A DNA stretch of 64,000 nt from an uncultured Eubacteriales bacterium (GTDB taxonomy: Bacteria > Bacillota > Clostridia > Oscillospirales > Acutalibacteraceae): positions 1-64,000 of the forward strand of contig CAKSWC010000008.1 in NCBI GenBank assembly GCA_934511365.1, read 5' to 3'. Made by a program: the position numbers and the translations under genes. The notes below the pieces were generated by a model that saw only the letters and a program-made list of their open reading frames with translations, was not told where the DNA came from and made no database searches. This document shows, in pieces, positions 1 to 8,834 of the stretch (position 1 is its first letter; each line of letters opens with the position of its first letter).

Positions 1-73
1 TTCGGCTAACAGTTCCTACTGCCAAGTCTGTAGTGGACTTTCACCACCAAGTTATTACGCGTGCCGAGCACAC
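1..73 (-). mobile_element. Group II intron, class C-like, 5' end only (runs off the left edge)
   Basis: Read on the minus strand from position 73 down, the sequence begins GTGTGCTCGGCACG, then has GGTGAAAGTCC and GGAACTGTTAGCCGAA. These match, from memory, the start of domain I of bacterial class C group II introns such as the Oceanobacillus iheyensis one (GUGUG start, then CGGCA, GGUGA-AGUCC and CAGUUAGCC blocks). The first intron base is placed at 73 by that comparison; 75 is also possible because of the GTGTGTG repeat. The intron sits directly behind the thrS terminator hairpin, which is the usual target of class C introns. The reverse transcriptase gene, if any, lies outside the window. 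Confidence 0.8.
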
Positions 74-79
74 ACATGA

Positions 80-118
80 AAAACCTCCGCACGTTATTAG
101 TACATGCGGAGGTTTTGT
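80..118 (-). terminator. thrS intrinsic terminator
   Basis: On the minus strand AAACCTCCGCA pairs with TGCGGAGGTTT around a 13-base loop, and a run of five T follows. It lies just past the thrS stop codon and directly in front of the intron 5' end. Confidence 0.9.
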
Positions 119-133
119 AAAGTTGAAAGTATA

Positions 134-2050
134 TTACCAAATGGCTTTGGTTGCGATGTCGTTTTTAATCATTGCTTCAAAATCAGCAATAGAATAAGAA
201 CCGATATCTCCGACACCGCGCTTGCGGACGGAAACGCAGCCGTTTTCTGCTTCTTTGTCTCCGATAACGAGCGTATATGGAACTTTTGCAAGTTGACTTT
301 CGCGCAGTTTATAGCCAAGTTTTTCGCTTCTTGTGTCAACTTCAACGCGCTCAATGCCTGCGTCCTCAAGTTGCTTTTTGAGGGCGAAGGCCGCCTCCTG
401 ATGCCTGTCGGCAATCGGAGCAATGCGGACCTGCTCCGGAGCGAGCCAGACGGGAAATGCTCCGGCAAAATGCTCGGTGATAACGCCGATAAAGCGCTCG
501 ATTGAGCCGAGAACAACACGGTGAATCATAACCGGACGGTGCTTTTCGTTGTCGGCACCGGTGTATTCAAGCTCAAATCTTTCGGGAAGCTGCATATCAA
601 GCTGAATTGTTCCGCACTGCCATGTTCTTCCGAGGCAGTCGGAAAGGTGGAAGTCAAGCTTCGGGCCGTAGAAAGCGCCGTCGCCCTCATTGATGACATA
701 ATCTTTACCCATTTCCTCAATGGCCTTTTTGAGTGTTTCGGTTGCAAAATCCCAGTCCTTGATATCGCCCATGTGATCCTCAGGCATGGTTGAAACCTCA
801 ATCTGATAGGTAAGGCCGAAAACACTGTATACTTCATCAAAGAGTTTAACGACATTTTTGATTTCATCCTTCATCTGTTCCCATGTCATGAAGATATGAG
901 CGTCATCCTGAGTGAAGCAGCGGACGCGGAAAAGTCCGTGGAGGGCACCGGAAAGCTCGTGGCGGTGAACAAGACCAAGCTCACCCATGCGCAGCGGAAG
1001 ATCGCGATATGAATGCGGCTGTGATTTATAAACAAGCATTCCGCCGGGGCAGTTCATCGGCTTGATTGCAAAGTCGGTGTCATCAATGACTGTGGTATAC
1101 ATATTCTCTTTATAATGGTCCCAATGGCCGGAACGCTCCCAAAGTGAACGGTTGAGCATCATTGGTGTGCTGATTTCAACATAACCGTATTTTTTGTGAA
1201 CCTGACGCCAGTAGTCAATGAGGGTGTTCCTGAGCAGCATACCTTTCGGAAGGAAGAACGGAAAACCGGGGCCCTCGTCAAGGAGCATAAAGAGGCCGAG
1301 TTCCTTTCCGAGCTTTCTGTGGTCACGTTTTTTGGCTTCTTCAATCATTTGGAGATATGCCTCAAGATCAGAAGCTTTGGTGAATGCGGTTCCGTAAATT
1401 CTCTGAAGCATTTTGTTCTTTGAATCTCCGCGCCAGTAAGCGCCGGTGCAGTTTGTGAGCTTAAAAGCCTTGATGCGTCCGGTGTCGGGAATATGCGGAC
1501 CTGCGCAAAGCTCTTCAAATTCGCCTTGGCGATAGAATGAAATCTTTTCGCCTTTGTCTGCGTGTTCTTTTATAAGTTCAACTTTGTAAGGCTCGTTTCT
1601 GCTTTCCATGAGAGCGATTGCCTCATCGGGGTCAAGCTCAAATTTTTCAAGAGGAAGAGCCTCTTTGACGATTTTCTTCATCTCTTTTTCAATTTCCTCA
1701 AGAACTTCCGGCGTAAAGGTTACATCGGAATCAAAGTCATAGTAAAAGCCGTTTTCGATCGAAGGGCCGATGGCGAGCTTTGTTTCGGGGAAAAGACGCT
1801 TGACCGCCTGCGCAAGAACGTGTGAGCAGGTGTGTCGGAAATTCTCTTTGCCTTCAGCACTGTCAAAGGTAAGAATTTCAACTTCGCAGTCCTCGTTGAG
1901 TGGGGTGCGCAGGTCAACCTGTTTTCCGTTGACTTTGCAGCCGCAGGTTGCCTTGAAAAGCCCTGCGCCCAGACTTTTTGCAATTTCAAGGACGGTTGTT
2001 CCGTTTTCAAATTCCTTAACAACGCCGCCTTTGAGTGTAACATTGATCAT
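134..2050 (-). CDS. thrS: Threonine--tRNA ligase
   Basis: Charges tRNA-Thr with threonine in the cytoplasm. The 638-residue protein has the full bacterial layout: an N-terminal TGS domain (about 1-62), the second additional domain with the editing HxxxH (H73, H77), the class II core with the zinc-site motif MNCPGG, motif 2 around HRHELSGALHGL and DDAHIF, motif 3 near GSIERFIG, and a C-terminal anticodon-binding domain. The start at 2050 (MINVTLKGG) follows the AAGGAAG ribosome binding site; an upstream in-frame extension would run into the leader terminator and is rejected. The gene stands alone under a T-box leader, so expression should rise when uncharged tRNA-Thr builds up. Confidence 0.97.
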   Translation of the reverse strand: MINVTLKGGVVKEFENGTTVLEIAKSLGAGLFKATCGCKVNGKQVDLRTPLNEDCEVEILTFDSAEGKENFRHTCSHVLAQAVKRLFPETKLAIGPSIENGFYYDFDSDVTFTPEVLEEIEKEMKKIVKEALPLEKFELDPDEAIALMESRNEPYKVELIKEHADKGEKISFYRQGEFEELCAGPHIPDTGRIKAFKLTNCTGAYWRGDSKNKMLQRIYGTAFTKASDLEAYLQMIEEAKKRDHRKLGKELGLFMLLDEGPGFPFFLPKGMLLRNTLIDYWRQVHKKYGYVEISTPMMLNRSLWERSGHWDHYKENMYTTVIDDTDFAIKPMNCPGGMLVYKSQPHSYRDLPLRMGELGLVHRHELSGALHGLFRVRCFTQDDAHIFMTWEQMKDEIKNVVKLFDEVYSVFGLTYQIEVSTMPEDHMGDIKDWDFATETLKKAIEEMGKDYVINEGDGAFYGPKLDFHLSDCLGRTWQCGTIQLDMQLPERFELEYTGADNEKHRPVMIHRVVLGSIERFIGVITEHFAGAFPVWLAPEQVRIAPIADRHQEAAFALKKQLEDAGIERVEVDTRSEKLGYKLRESQLAKVPYTLVIGDKEAENGCVSVRKRGVGDIGSYSIADFEAMIKNDIATKAIW

Positions 2051-2085
2051 TTGTTTTACTTCCTTTCGTAAAATATTCAACAAAT

Positions 2086-2360
2086 AAAAAAGCCTCACCC
2101 AAAGCATATAATGCACAGGGATGAAGCTGAAAAGATCCAGTTCCACGGTTCCACCCGTATTCCGCAAAAGCGGCACTCTGAAAAAACCTTAACGCGGTCA
2201 AAACGGCGCGCCTTATCGAACGCCTCGGCGCACAGCTCGGGAGGGGTAGCAATTTCCTTTTTCAAAGCTCCGCTTTCAGCCGCGGCAGAGCATCTCTTTT
2301 TGATAAAGAAGCGAAAAAACTTTCTCCGTCAAAGCCTTGTAATGGGATCAACTTTTTATG
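2086..2360 (-). promoter_or_regulatory. T-box riboswitch leader of thrS (threonine)
   Basis: The minus-strand leader contains the T-box core GGGTGGAACCGTGG (2156-2143). It is followed by an intrinsic terminator, in which AGCTTCATCCC pairs with GGGTGAGGCT (2128-2091), and six T. The core would pair with uncharged tRNA acceptor ends and form the antiterminator. An ACC triplet (2247-2245) after GGAAATTGCT is a plausible threonine specifier codon in stem I; that part is an inference. The 5' end is placed about 7 bases past the -10 box. This leader fills the 466-base gap between thrS and the next gene. Confidence 0.9.
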
Positions 2361-2366
2361 TGAATT

Positions 2367-2395
2367 ATTTTATCAAACCGGATGAGCTTTGTCAA
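2367..2395 (-). promoter_or_regulatory. Sigma-A type promoter of thrS
   Basis: Minus strand: -35 TTGACA (2395-2390), a 17-base spacer and -10 TAAAAT (2372-2367). It is the only promoter-like sequence in front of the T-box leader. Confidence 0.85.
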
Positions 2396-2450
2396 GGATA
2401 AGAATAAAAAATATTGCGGATTTGCATAAAGATTATTAATATAGGTTATC

Positions 2451-2479
2451 TTGATTTTCACGCAATAATTGTGTATAAT
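2451..2479 (+). promoter_or_regulatory. Promoter of the M42 peptidase operon
   Basis: -35 TTGATT (2451-2456), a 17-base spacer and -10 TATAAT (2474-2479), 38 bases before the first start codon. It is divergent from the thrS promoter. Confidence 0.8.
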
Positions 2480-2516
2480 AAAATGATTAAATATTTGCTC
2501 ATTAAGAGGTGTACAA

Positions 2517-3542
2517 ATGAACGCAAAGGAACTTTGTTTTAAACTTGCGGCCGCCGACGGAACTTCCGGCGATGAAACGGCTGCTTGCTCTGTTTGTGAA
2601 AAATATCTTTCAAAATTCATGCCTGTTAAAACGGACACTATAGGCTCGCTTGTCGGCACGCTCGGAAACGGCAACTATAAAATTCTTCTTGACGCTCACA
2701 TCGACCGCATCGGACTTGTTGTCAGAGAAATTGACGAGCAGGGATTTCTTCTTGTTTCTTCGGTTGGCGGCATTGATGCGCGTGTACTTGTTGGCGCTGA
2801 AGTTACCGTTATGGGAAAAGAGCCGTTGCTCGGCGTAATTTGTTCAACACCTCCGCATCTTCTTACAAGCGAGGACAAGGAAAAAGGCGTTGAGGTCAAA
2901 AATCTTGCTGTTGACATCGGTTTTTCAAAAAGCGAGGCCGAAAAGTTTGTTTCCATCGGCGATCGTATTCTGATTTCTTCAAAGCAGCTTACACTGCTCA
3001 ACAGCAAAATTTCCTGTGCCGCGCTTGATGACAGAAGCGGTGCTGCCGCTCTTATTCTTGCGGCCGAAAAGATTTTCGGAAAACTTAAAAATTGTTCGGT
3101 TGCATTTCAGCTTTCAGCTCAGGAGGAGGTTGGCGGAAGCGGAGCAAAAACGGCCGCATATGCCGCCGACAGTGACGCCGCCATTGTTGTTGATGTTGGC
3201 TTCGGAACCGACCCTTATTGCGACAAAGCCGAAACCAACACTCTCGCACAGGGGCCTTCAATCGGAATTTCTCCCGTTCTTGACCGGGCGTTCGTTAAGG
3301 AATTTGTTGATATTGCCAAGAAAAACAGCATTCCGTATCAACACGATGTGATGAGCGGAAGGACAGGCACCAATGCCGATCAGATAAATATTTCGCGCGG
3401 GGGAGTGAAAACAGCTCTGCTTTCAATTCCTCTTCGTCATATGCATACTCAGGTTGAAGTTATTGACACAAGAGATGTTGAATACACTGCCGACCTGATT
3501 GCCGCATACATTCTCAAGAAGGAGGCTGAACTCAATGCTTGA
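2517..3542 (+). CDS. M42 family metallopeptidase, first of two tandem copies
   Basis: Probable cytoplasmic aminopeptidase of the M42 (PepA/TET/FrvX) family, 341 residues, near the usual length. Putative metal ligands are visible in order: H61 and D63 in AHIDRIG, ALDDRSG, the catalytic pair in AQEEVGGSG, VVDVGFG, and the late His in MHTQVEV. The first motif reads HIDR where M42 enzymes usually have HMDE, as the next gene does. The ATG follows GAGGTG and overlaps the next gene by 8 bases. The operon appears to continue into the second M42 copy, a GNAT gene and a PLP enzyme, which suggests peptide or amino acid turnover. Substrate is unknown. Confidence 0.9.
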   Translation: MNAKELCFKLAAADGTSGDETAACSVCEKYLSKFMPVKTDTIGSLVGTLGNGNYKILLDAHIDRIGLVVREIDEQGFLLVSSVGGIDARVLVGAEVTVMGKEPLLGVICSTPPHLLTSEDKEKGVEVKNLAVDIGFSKSEAEKFVSIGDRILISSKQLTLLNSKISCAALDDRSGAAALILAAEKIFGKLKNCSVAFQLSAQEEVGGSGAKTAAYAADSDAAIVVDVGFGTDPYCDKAETNTLAQGPSIGISPVLDRAFVKEFVDIAKKNSIPYQHDVMSGRTGTNADQINISRGGVKTALLSIPLRHMHTQVEVIDTRDVEYTADLIAAYILKKEAELNA

Positions 3543-4554
3543 AACGCTTAAAACACTGTGTGAACTGAACGGAACCTCCGGACGCGAGGAAAAAATCCGC
3601 GATTATATTTTAAAGCGCATTGAGAGCAAGTGTGAAACAAAGGTTGATCCTCTAGGAAATATAATTGCTTTTAAAAAAGGAAAAAACAAACCGAAAAACA
3701 AAGTCATGATTTCTGCGCACATGGACGAGGTCGGGTTCATCGTTACCTATATCACCGATGAGGGATATCTGCGCTTTGACACGGTTGGCGGCATTGATGA
3801 AAAAGTTATTGTTGGCCGTTCTGTAACTGTTGGGGACAGCGAAATTCCCGGTGTTATCGGCATCAAGGCTATTCATTTGACCGATAAAGCCGACAGCGGT
3901 AAGGTTCCGCCGGTTTCAAAAATGTATATTGACATTGGTGCGAAGGATAAAGCTCAGGCCGAAGAATATGTTTCTGTTGGCGATAGTGCTTACTTTGCTT
4001 CTGATTTCAGCCGGTTTGGCGAAAACAAAATTAAGTCAAAGGCTATTGATGACCGTTTCGGCTGTGCGGTTATGCTTGATATGATTGAAAATGAAACGGA
4101 GTATGACGCATACTTCTGCTTCCTTGTTCAGGAGGAGGTTGGTTTGCGCGGCGCTTCTGCGGCCGCATATACCGTTGCTCCCGATTATGCAATAGTTCTT
4201 GAGGCAACAACCGCCGCGGATGTTGCCGGAGTTAAAAAAGAAGATTCTGTCTGCCGTCTTTCAAAGGGTGCCGTTGTCTCGTTCATGGACAGGTCCACCG
4301 TATATAACCGTGAGCTTTTTAAACGTGCTTTTGAGTTGGCGAAAGAGAAAGACATTTCATGCCAGACGAAAACAACTGTTGCCGGTGGAAATGATGCCGG
4401 AGCCATCCATAAAAGCGGAAAAGGTGTGTATACACTCACGGTTTCTCTCCCGTGCAGATATATCCATTCGGCAACAAGCGTTGCAGATATAAACGATATG
4501 GAAAGCTGCAAAAAGATGGCATATGCCTTGCTTTCGGAGTTTGCTAATGCTTAA
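3535..4554 (+). CDS. M42 family metallopeptidase, second copy
   Basis: The 339-residue protein carries the canonical M42 pattern: AHMDEVGF (H62, D64), AIDDRFGC, VQEEVGLRGA, and the C-terminal histidine in RYIHSATS. M42 enzymes bind two divalent metals and remove N-terminal residues from short peptides, usually as large tetrahedral assemblies. The start at 3535 lies inside the end of the first copy and follows AAGGAGG, so translation is probably coupled. An upstream start at 3499 is rejected because it would add a non-conserved leader and ignore this ribosome binding site. The two copies may form mixed particles or split substrates; that is speculation. Confidence 0.93.
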   Translation: MLETLKTLCELNGTSGREEKIRDYILKRIESKCETKVDPLGNIIAFKKGKNKPKNKVMISAHMDEVGFIVTYITDEGYLRFDTVGGIDEKVIVGRSVTVGDSEIPGVIGIKAIHLTDKADSGKVPPVSKMYIDIGAKDKAQAEEYVSVGDSAYFASDFSRFGENKIKSKAIDDRFGCAVMLDMIENETEYDAYFCFLVQEEVGLRGASAAAYTVAPDYAIVLEATTAADVAGVKKEDSVCRLSKGAVVSFMDRSTVYNRELFKRAFELAKEKDISCQTKTTVAGGNDAGAIHKSGKGVYTLTVSLPCRYIHSATSVADINDMESCKKMAYALLSEFANA

Positions 4555-5311
4555 AACGGCGAGCGTCAGCAACCTTTTGAAGCTTAGTGCTTTTTGCGAG
4601 GACAGCGTTTTCGGTGCATATGTTATGTGTCGGGCAGAGGCGTACGGTTTTGAAAGAAGTTTTGCTCAAACATATCTTTGTGTAAGTGATGCCGGTGAAT
4701 TGGTCGGCGTGGTATCCTCGCTTGAAAACAATGCGGTTATACTTGCAAACGGGCGCTGCGATTTTGAAGAGCTCTCGTGTTTTGTTGCATCTTCCGGGTT
4801 TAATACTATTTTAACCGATGAGGCAACGGCAAAAAAATGCGGATTCAAAGATTATCAGATTAAAGATGTTCTTTACTTTAATTTGGATAACGAATATATT
4901 GCAGTATCTTCCGAAGCGGATAGCAAAAGAATATATGAGCTTTTTTCCTCCTGTTTTCCGGAAAGTTATCCTGCTGAAAAAGATTCCTATCTTTCCTGGC
5001 TTTCCGATTTTATGTTCAGAAAAAACCGTGGACTTGCGCGGCTGAAGGCTGTTTTCGGCGGAGAAACACTTTGCGCCGCGGCGGTAACCGGTGCCGAATT
5101 TGAAAAAGCAGCCGTTATTTCTTCCGTTGCCTGTCGCAGTGACTGCCGCAAAATGGGATATGGAAAGGCTGTTACTCTGGCTCTTGCCGGTGAGCTTAAA
5201 GCGGAAAACAAAAAGGTATATGTAATTTCCAAAGACAGGGACACGGCGGCTTTTTATCTGAAGCTTGGCTTTAAAAACTGCGGAAGGGCCGCATACATAG
5301 AAAGGTTATAA
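4547..5311 (+). CDS. GNAT family N-acetyltransferase
   Basis: A 254-residue protein whose C-terminal third has the GNAT acetyl-CoA site: a beta strand VISSVACRSDCR, then KMGYGKAVTLALAGEL as the pyrophosphate loop and helix, and a closing AAFYLKLGFKNCG segment. The N-terminal half is a less conserved GNAT-like domain. The start overlaps the M42 gene by 8 bases, so it is part of the same operon. The acceptor substrate cannot be read from the sequence. Confidence 0.85.
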   Translation: MLKTASVSNLLKLSAFCEDSVFGAYVMCRAEAYGFERSFAQTYLCVSDAGELVGVVSSLENNAVILANGRCDFEELSCFVASSGFNTILTDEATAKKCGFKDYQIKDVLYFNLDNEYIAVSSEADSKRIYELFSSCFPESYPAEKDSYLSWLSDFMFRKNRGLARLKAVFGGETLCAAAVTGAEFEKAAVISSVACRSDCRKMGYGKAVTLALAGELKAENKKVYVISKDRDTAAFYLKLGFKNCGRAAYIERL

Positions 5312-5313
5312 AA

Positions 5314-6561
5314 ATGTTTGATTTTAATGAAAAGATATATAAATATTCCACTGAAGCGCTTGAAAGTGTAAGGGATGAGTTTAATTCGATTGACAGAATT
5401 ACCGAGTTCAATCAGCAGAAGATGCTCAAAGCTTTTATTGAAAACAACGTCAGCGAGTCGATGTTCAGCGGAACAACAGGCTACGGTTATTCGGACAGAG
5501 GACGCGAAACGATTGACAAGGTTTTCGCTCGGGCTGTTGGCGCCGAGGATTCGCTTGTCCGCCATAATTTTACCTGCGGAACCCATACTCTTGCTGTTGC
5601 GCTTTTCGGTGTGTTGCGTCCGGGTGACACAATGCTTTGCGTGACCGGAACGCCGTATGATACCATTCATCCGGTTATTGGTCTAAATGGACAGGACGGC
5701 TCCGGTTCATTGAAAGATTTCAAAATCAACTATAAACAGGTTGAATTGAAAGCGGATGGAACTCTTGATTTTGAAGCGATTGAAAACGCCATTGACAGCA
5801 GTATTGCCATGGTATATATTCAGCGCTCAAGAGGCTACAGCCTCAGACCCTCGCTTTCCGTTGATGAAATTGGAAAAGTTGCCGAAATTGCAAAAAGAAA
5901 AAGCAATGCGGTTGTCATGGTTGACAACTGCTATGGTGAATGGGTTGAAGAAAAGGAACCGACACAGGTTGGCGCAGATCTTATTGCAGGTTCGCTCATC
6001 AAAAATCCGGGCGGCGGAATTGCAAGAACCGGCGGTTACATTGCCGGAAAACATGACCTCATTGAAAAATGCGCTTGCCGTCTCATTACGCCGGGCATTG
6101 GACGAGAGGTTGGCGCAACACTCGGAATGAACAGAGAATTGTTCCTTGGTGTATATAGCGCGCCTCACGTTGTTGGTGAAGCGCTCAAAAGTATGGCTTT
6201 CGCTGCGGCGCTTTTCAAAAAGCTCGGCTTTGATTCAACTCCGGCCACGGGCGAAACAAGGCATGACATTATTCAGGCCATCAAACTCCATAACGAAAAG
6301 AACCTTATCGCTTTTTGCCGCGGAATTCAGAAATGCTCCCCGGTTGATGCGTTTGCCGCTCCGGAACCGTGGGATATGCCGGGCTATGACAGCAAGGTCA
6401 TCATGGCTGCCGGCGCATTCACTCTCGGTTCGTCTATTGAGCTTTCGGCTGATGCACCGCTCAGAGAGCCGTTTGCCGTGTGGATGCAGGGTGGGCTCAA
6501 TTTCCACAGCGCAAAGCTTGCAATTATGAGTGCGGCGGACGAGGTATTGAAAGTTCAGTAA
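5314..6561 (+). CDS. Methionine gamma-lyase family protein (aluminium-resistance/YnbB type PLP enzyme)
   Basis: A 415-residue PLP-dependent enzyme of the Cys/Met-metabolism fold. Visible features are the N-terminal EFNQQKMLKAF region, the TGYGYSDRGRE motif, the HNFTCGTH segment near the cofactor pocket, MVDNCYGEW with the PLP-binding Asp, and K230 in GSLIKNPGGG as the likely Schiff-base lysine. Close relatives are often annotated as aluminium resistance proteins; their reaction is not well established, and C-S lyase activity is an inference. It starts 3 bases after the GNAT stop. Confidence 0.88.
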   Translation: MFDFNEKIYKYSTEALESVRDEFNSIDRITEFNQQKMLKAFIENNVSESMFSGTTGYGYSDRGRETIDKVFARAVGAEDSLVRHNFTCGTHTLAVALFGVLRPGDTMLCVTGTPYDTIHPVIGLNGQDGSGSLKDFKINYKQVELKADGTLDFEAIENAIDSSIAMVYIQRSRGYSLRPSLSVDEIGKVAEIAKRKSNAVVMVDNCYGEWVEEKEPTQVGADLIAGSLIKNPGGGIARTGGYIAGKHDLIEKCACRLITPGIGREVGATLGMNRELFLGVYSAPHVVGEALKSMAFAAALFKKLGFDSTPATGETRHDIIQAIKLHNEKNLIAFCRGIQKCSPVDAFAAPEPWDMPGYDSKVIMAAGAFTLGSSIELSADAPLREPFAVWMQGGLNFHSAKLAIMSAADEVLKVQ

Positions 6562-6583
6562 TATTTTTTGAAAGGAAACCGCA

Positions 6584-7276
6584 ATGGACAGTTTCAAAGG
6601 TTTCGACAGAGACACTTTTTTCATGCTTGCCGAAAACAAATTTAATGACAGCAAGCCGTATTATGAATCGGTAAAGGAGGAACTAAAGAAAAAAGCTATT
6701 GTTCCAATGCGCGAAATTTGCGCCGACCTTTCCGGTCAACTGTTTGAAATTGATAATTTAATGAACCTTATTCCGGTAAAAATGGTTTCAAGAATACGCC
6801 GTGACACACGCCGCGCTAAAAATATGAATATGTATCGTGATAACGTCTGGTGTATGTTCATGCGCAACAAATATGAATGGAACCATCAGCCGTGTATGTG
6901 GTTTGAAATTATGCCGGGCTGTTATTCAATAGGCGTTGGAATGTTCAGAACCGATTCCGCTTTCCTTGAGTGCTACCGTGATGTGTTCAGGGAAAACCAG
7001 GGCGAGTTTAGAAAGGCACTTGAAATTGTTCTTTCGACCGGAGCACAGAGGGATCTTGAGCGTTACGCCAAGGATAAACCGGGAAAAGTTGACTTTGACC
7101 TTTCAGATTATTACAACGCAAAAAACCTATATTTTATCAAAAGCAGTTTTGATATGGAGCCGTTGTTTGATGGCAGCGTTCTTGAAGAACTCAGAACAAC
7201 TCTTGCCTCTTTTGCTCCGATGTATAAATTCTTTTTGAAAGTAACCGAAAAATCTATCTCTGAGAAAGGAAGATGA
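6584..7276 (+). CDS. DUF2461 domain-containing protein
   Basis: A 230-residue soluble protein. DUF2461 features are the N-terminal F-F-LAENKFNDSKPYYES segment, the SRIRRDTRRAK block (family: RIxRDxRF), and the W-FEIMPGCYSIGVGMF strand region. The family is widespread and its function is unknown. An AAAGGAAACC ribosome binding site precedes the ATG. It lies between the PLP enzyme and the phosphohexomutase on the same strand with short gaps, so cotranscription is likely. Confidence 0.85.
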   Translation: MDSFKGFDRDTFFMLAENKFNDSKPYYESVKEELKKKAIVPMREICADLSGQLFEIDNLMNLIPVKMVSRIRRDTRRAKNMNMYRDNVWCMFMRNKYEWNHQPCMWFEIMPGCYSIGVGMFRTDSAFLECYRDVFRENQGEFRKALEIVLSTGAQRDLERYAKDKPGKVDFDLSDYYNAKNLYFIKSSFDMEPLFDGSVLEELRTTLASFAPMYKFFLKVTEKSISEKGR

Positions 7277-7280
7277 CCCA

Positions 7281-8798
7281 ATGTCAAGATATGAACTTTA
7301 TAAAAAACTCAAAAGCGGAACCGATATCAGAGGTGTTGCCGTTGAAACGGAAGGTTCTCCGGTTCAGCTCGATGACCTTGCGGTTTATGATCTGACCTGC
7401 GGATTTTGCGAATGGCTGCTCAAAAACGGCGCTTCTCTTTCCGGAAGAATCGCCGTCGGCCATGATTCGCGCATTTCGGCCGAAAGAATTAAAAAGCAGG
7501 TTATCAGCGCGCTTTGCACCTATGGATTTTATGTTTATGACTGCGGCCTTTCTTCAACTCCGGCAATGTTTATGACAACGGTTGATCTTGGCTGCATTGC
7601 CGCCGTCCAGATTACTGCGAGTCATCACCCGTTCGACAGAAACGGCTTGAAGTTTTTCACAAAACGCGGCGGACTTGACAGCGAAGATCTTGATGCGGTC
7701 ATTGAAAACACGCGCAACTGCACACTCCCGAAAAAGCACAGGTTTGCAATCGAAAAATGTGATTTTATGTCTGTATACGCAAAAAGACTGCGCGATATGA
7801 TTTGCAGCGAGGTCAATGCGGCCGATTATGAACGCCCGCTTTCCGGCTATAGAATTATTGTTGACGCAGGAAACGGTGTCGGCGGTTTTTATGCAACAGA
7901 GGTTCTTGAAAAGCTTGGCGCCGATATCACCGGAAGTCAGTTCCTTGAGCCTGACGGAATGTTTCCGAATCATGCACCGAACCCGGAAAATGAGGAGGCA
8001 ATGAAGTCGATAAGCAACGCTGTTATCAAAAATCACGCTGACCTTGGAGTTATTTTTGACACTGATGTTGACAGGGCAAGCTGCGTTGATGAAAACGGAA
8101 CCGAGATTAACCGCAACCGCCTTGTTGCGCTCGCTTCAATTATTGCACTTGAGGGCAACGAGGGCGGAACGATTGTTACCGACAGCGTCACCTCAACGGG
8201 TCTTACAGACTTCATTAACAATTTCCTCGGCGGTGTCCATTACCGCTATAAGCGAGGATACCGTAATGTTATCAATGAACAGCTCCGTCTCAACCGCGAG
8301 GGGGCCAACTGTCCGCTTGCCATTGAAACCTCCGGCCATGCTGCTTTCAGAGAAAACTATTATCTCGATGACGGTGCTTATCTTATTACAAAAATTGTTA
8401 TCAAAATGGCACAGATGGGCAAGAAAGGCATGAAGCTTGAATCGCTGATTGCTGACCTGAAGGATCCGAAAGAAGCGTGCGAGCTTCGCCTGAAAATTAA
8501 TCAGGAAGATTTCAGAGCGTTCGGAAACGGCGTTATTGCCTCGCTCGGCGAATATGCCGAAAAAAGAAAAGGCTGGAAAACGGCCGATGACAACCGCGAG
8601 GGAATCCGCGTATATCTTGACAAAGATCACGGAAACGGCTGGTTCCTGCTGCGTCTCAGCGTTCACGATCCCATTATGCCGCTCAATATTGAAAGTGATT
8701 CCGTGGGCGGAACAAAGAAAATTGCGAAAGAGCTTTATTCTTTTCTCAAAGACTTAGACGGTCTTGAAACAGACGTTGTAAAAAAATATATCGGTTAA
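7281..8798 (+). CDS. Phosphomannomutase/phosphoglucomutase family protein
   Basis: A 505-residue alpha-D-phosphohexomutase that interconverts hexose 1- and 6-phosphates. The four domain signatures are present: TASHHPFDRNG with the phosphoserine S114, the metal-binding DTDVDRA loop, the sugar-binding ETSGHAAF motif, and a C-terminal phosphate-binding region near DDNREGIRV. A CGHDSR-like segment (VGHDSRIS) lies near the N-terminus. It is likely to feed glycan or envelope sugar synthesis. Glucose or mannose specificity cannot be decided by eye. Confidence 0.92.
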   Translation: MSRYELYKKLKSGTDIRGVAVETEGSPVQLDDLAVYDLTCGFCEWLLKNGASLSGRIAVGHDSRISAERIKKQVISALCTYGFYVYDCGLSSTPAMFMTTVDLGCIAAVQITASHHPFDRNGLKFFTKRGGLDSEDLDAVIENTRNCTLPKKHRFAIEKCDFMSVYAKRLRDMICSEVNAADYERPLSGYRIIVDAGNGVGGFYATEVLEKLGADITGSQFLEPDGMFPNHAPNPENEEAMKSISNAVIKNHADLGVIFDTDVDRASCVDENGTEINRNRLVALASIIALEGNEGGTIVTDSVTSTGLTDFINNFLGGVHYRYKRGYRNVINEQLRLNREGANCPLAIETSGHAAFRENYYLDDGAYLITKIVIKMAQMGKKGMKLESLIADLKDPKEACELRLKINQEDFRAFGNGVIASLGEYAEKRKGWKTADDNREGIRVYLDKDHGNGWFLLRLSVHDPIMPLNIESDSVGGTKKIAKELYSFLKDLDGLETDVVKKYIG

Positions 8799-8834
8799 GT
8801 TTGGCTGTTCAGGCTGAAAGGGAGTGAAAAGCAG

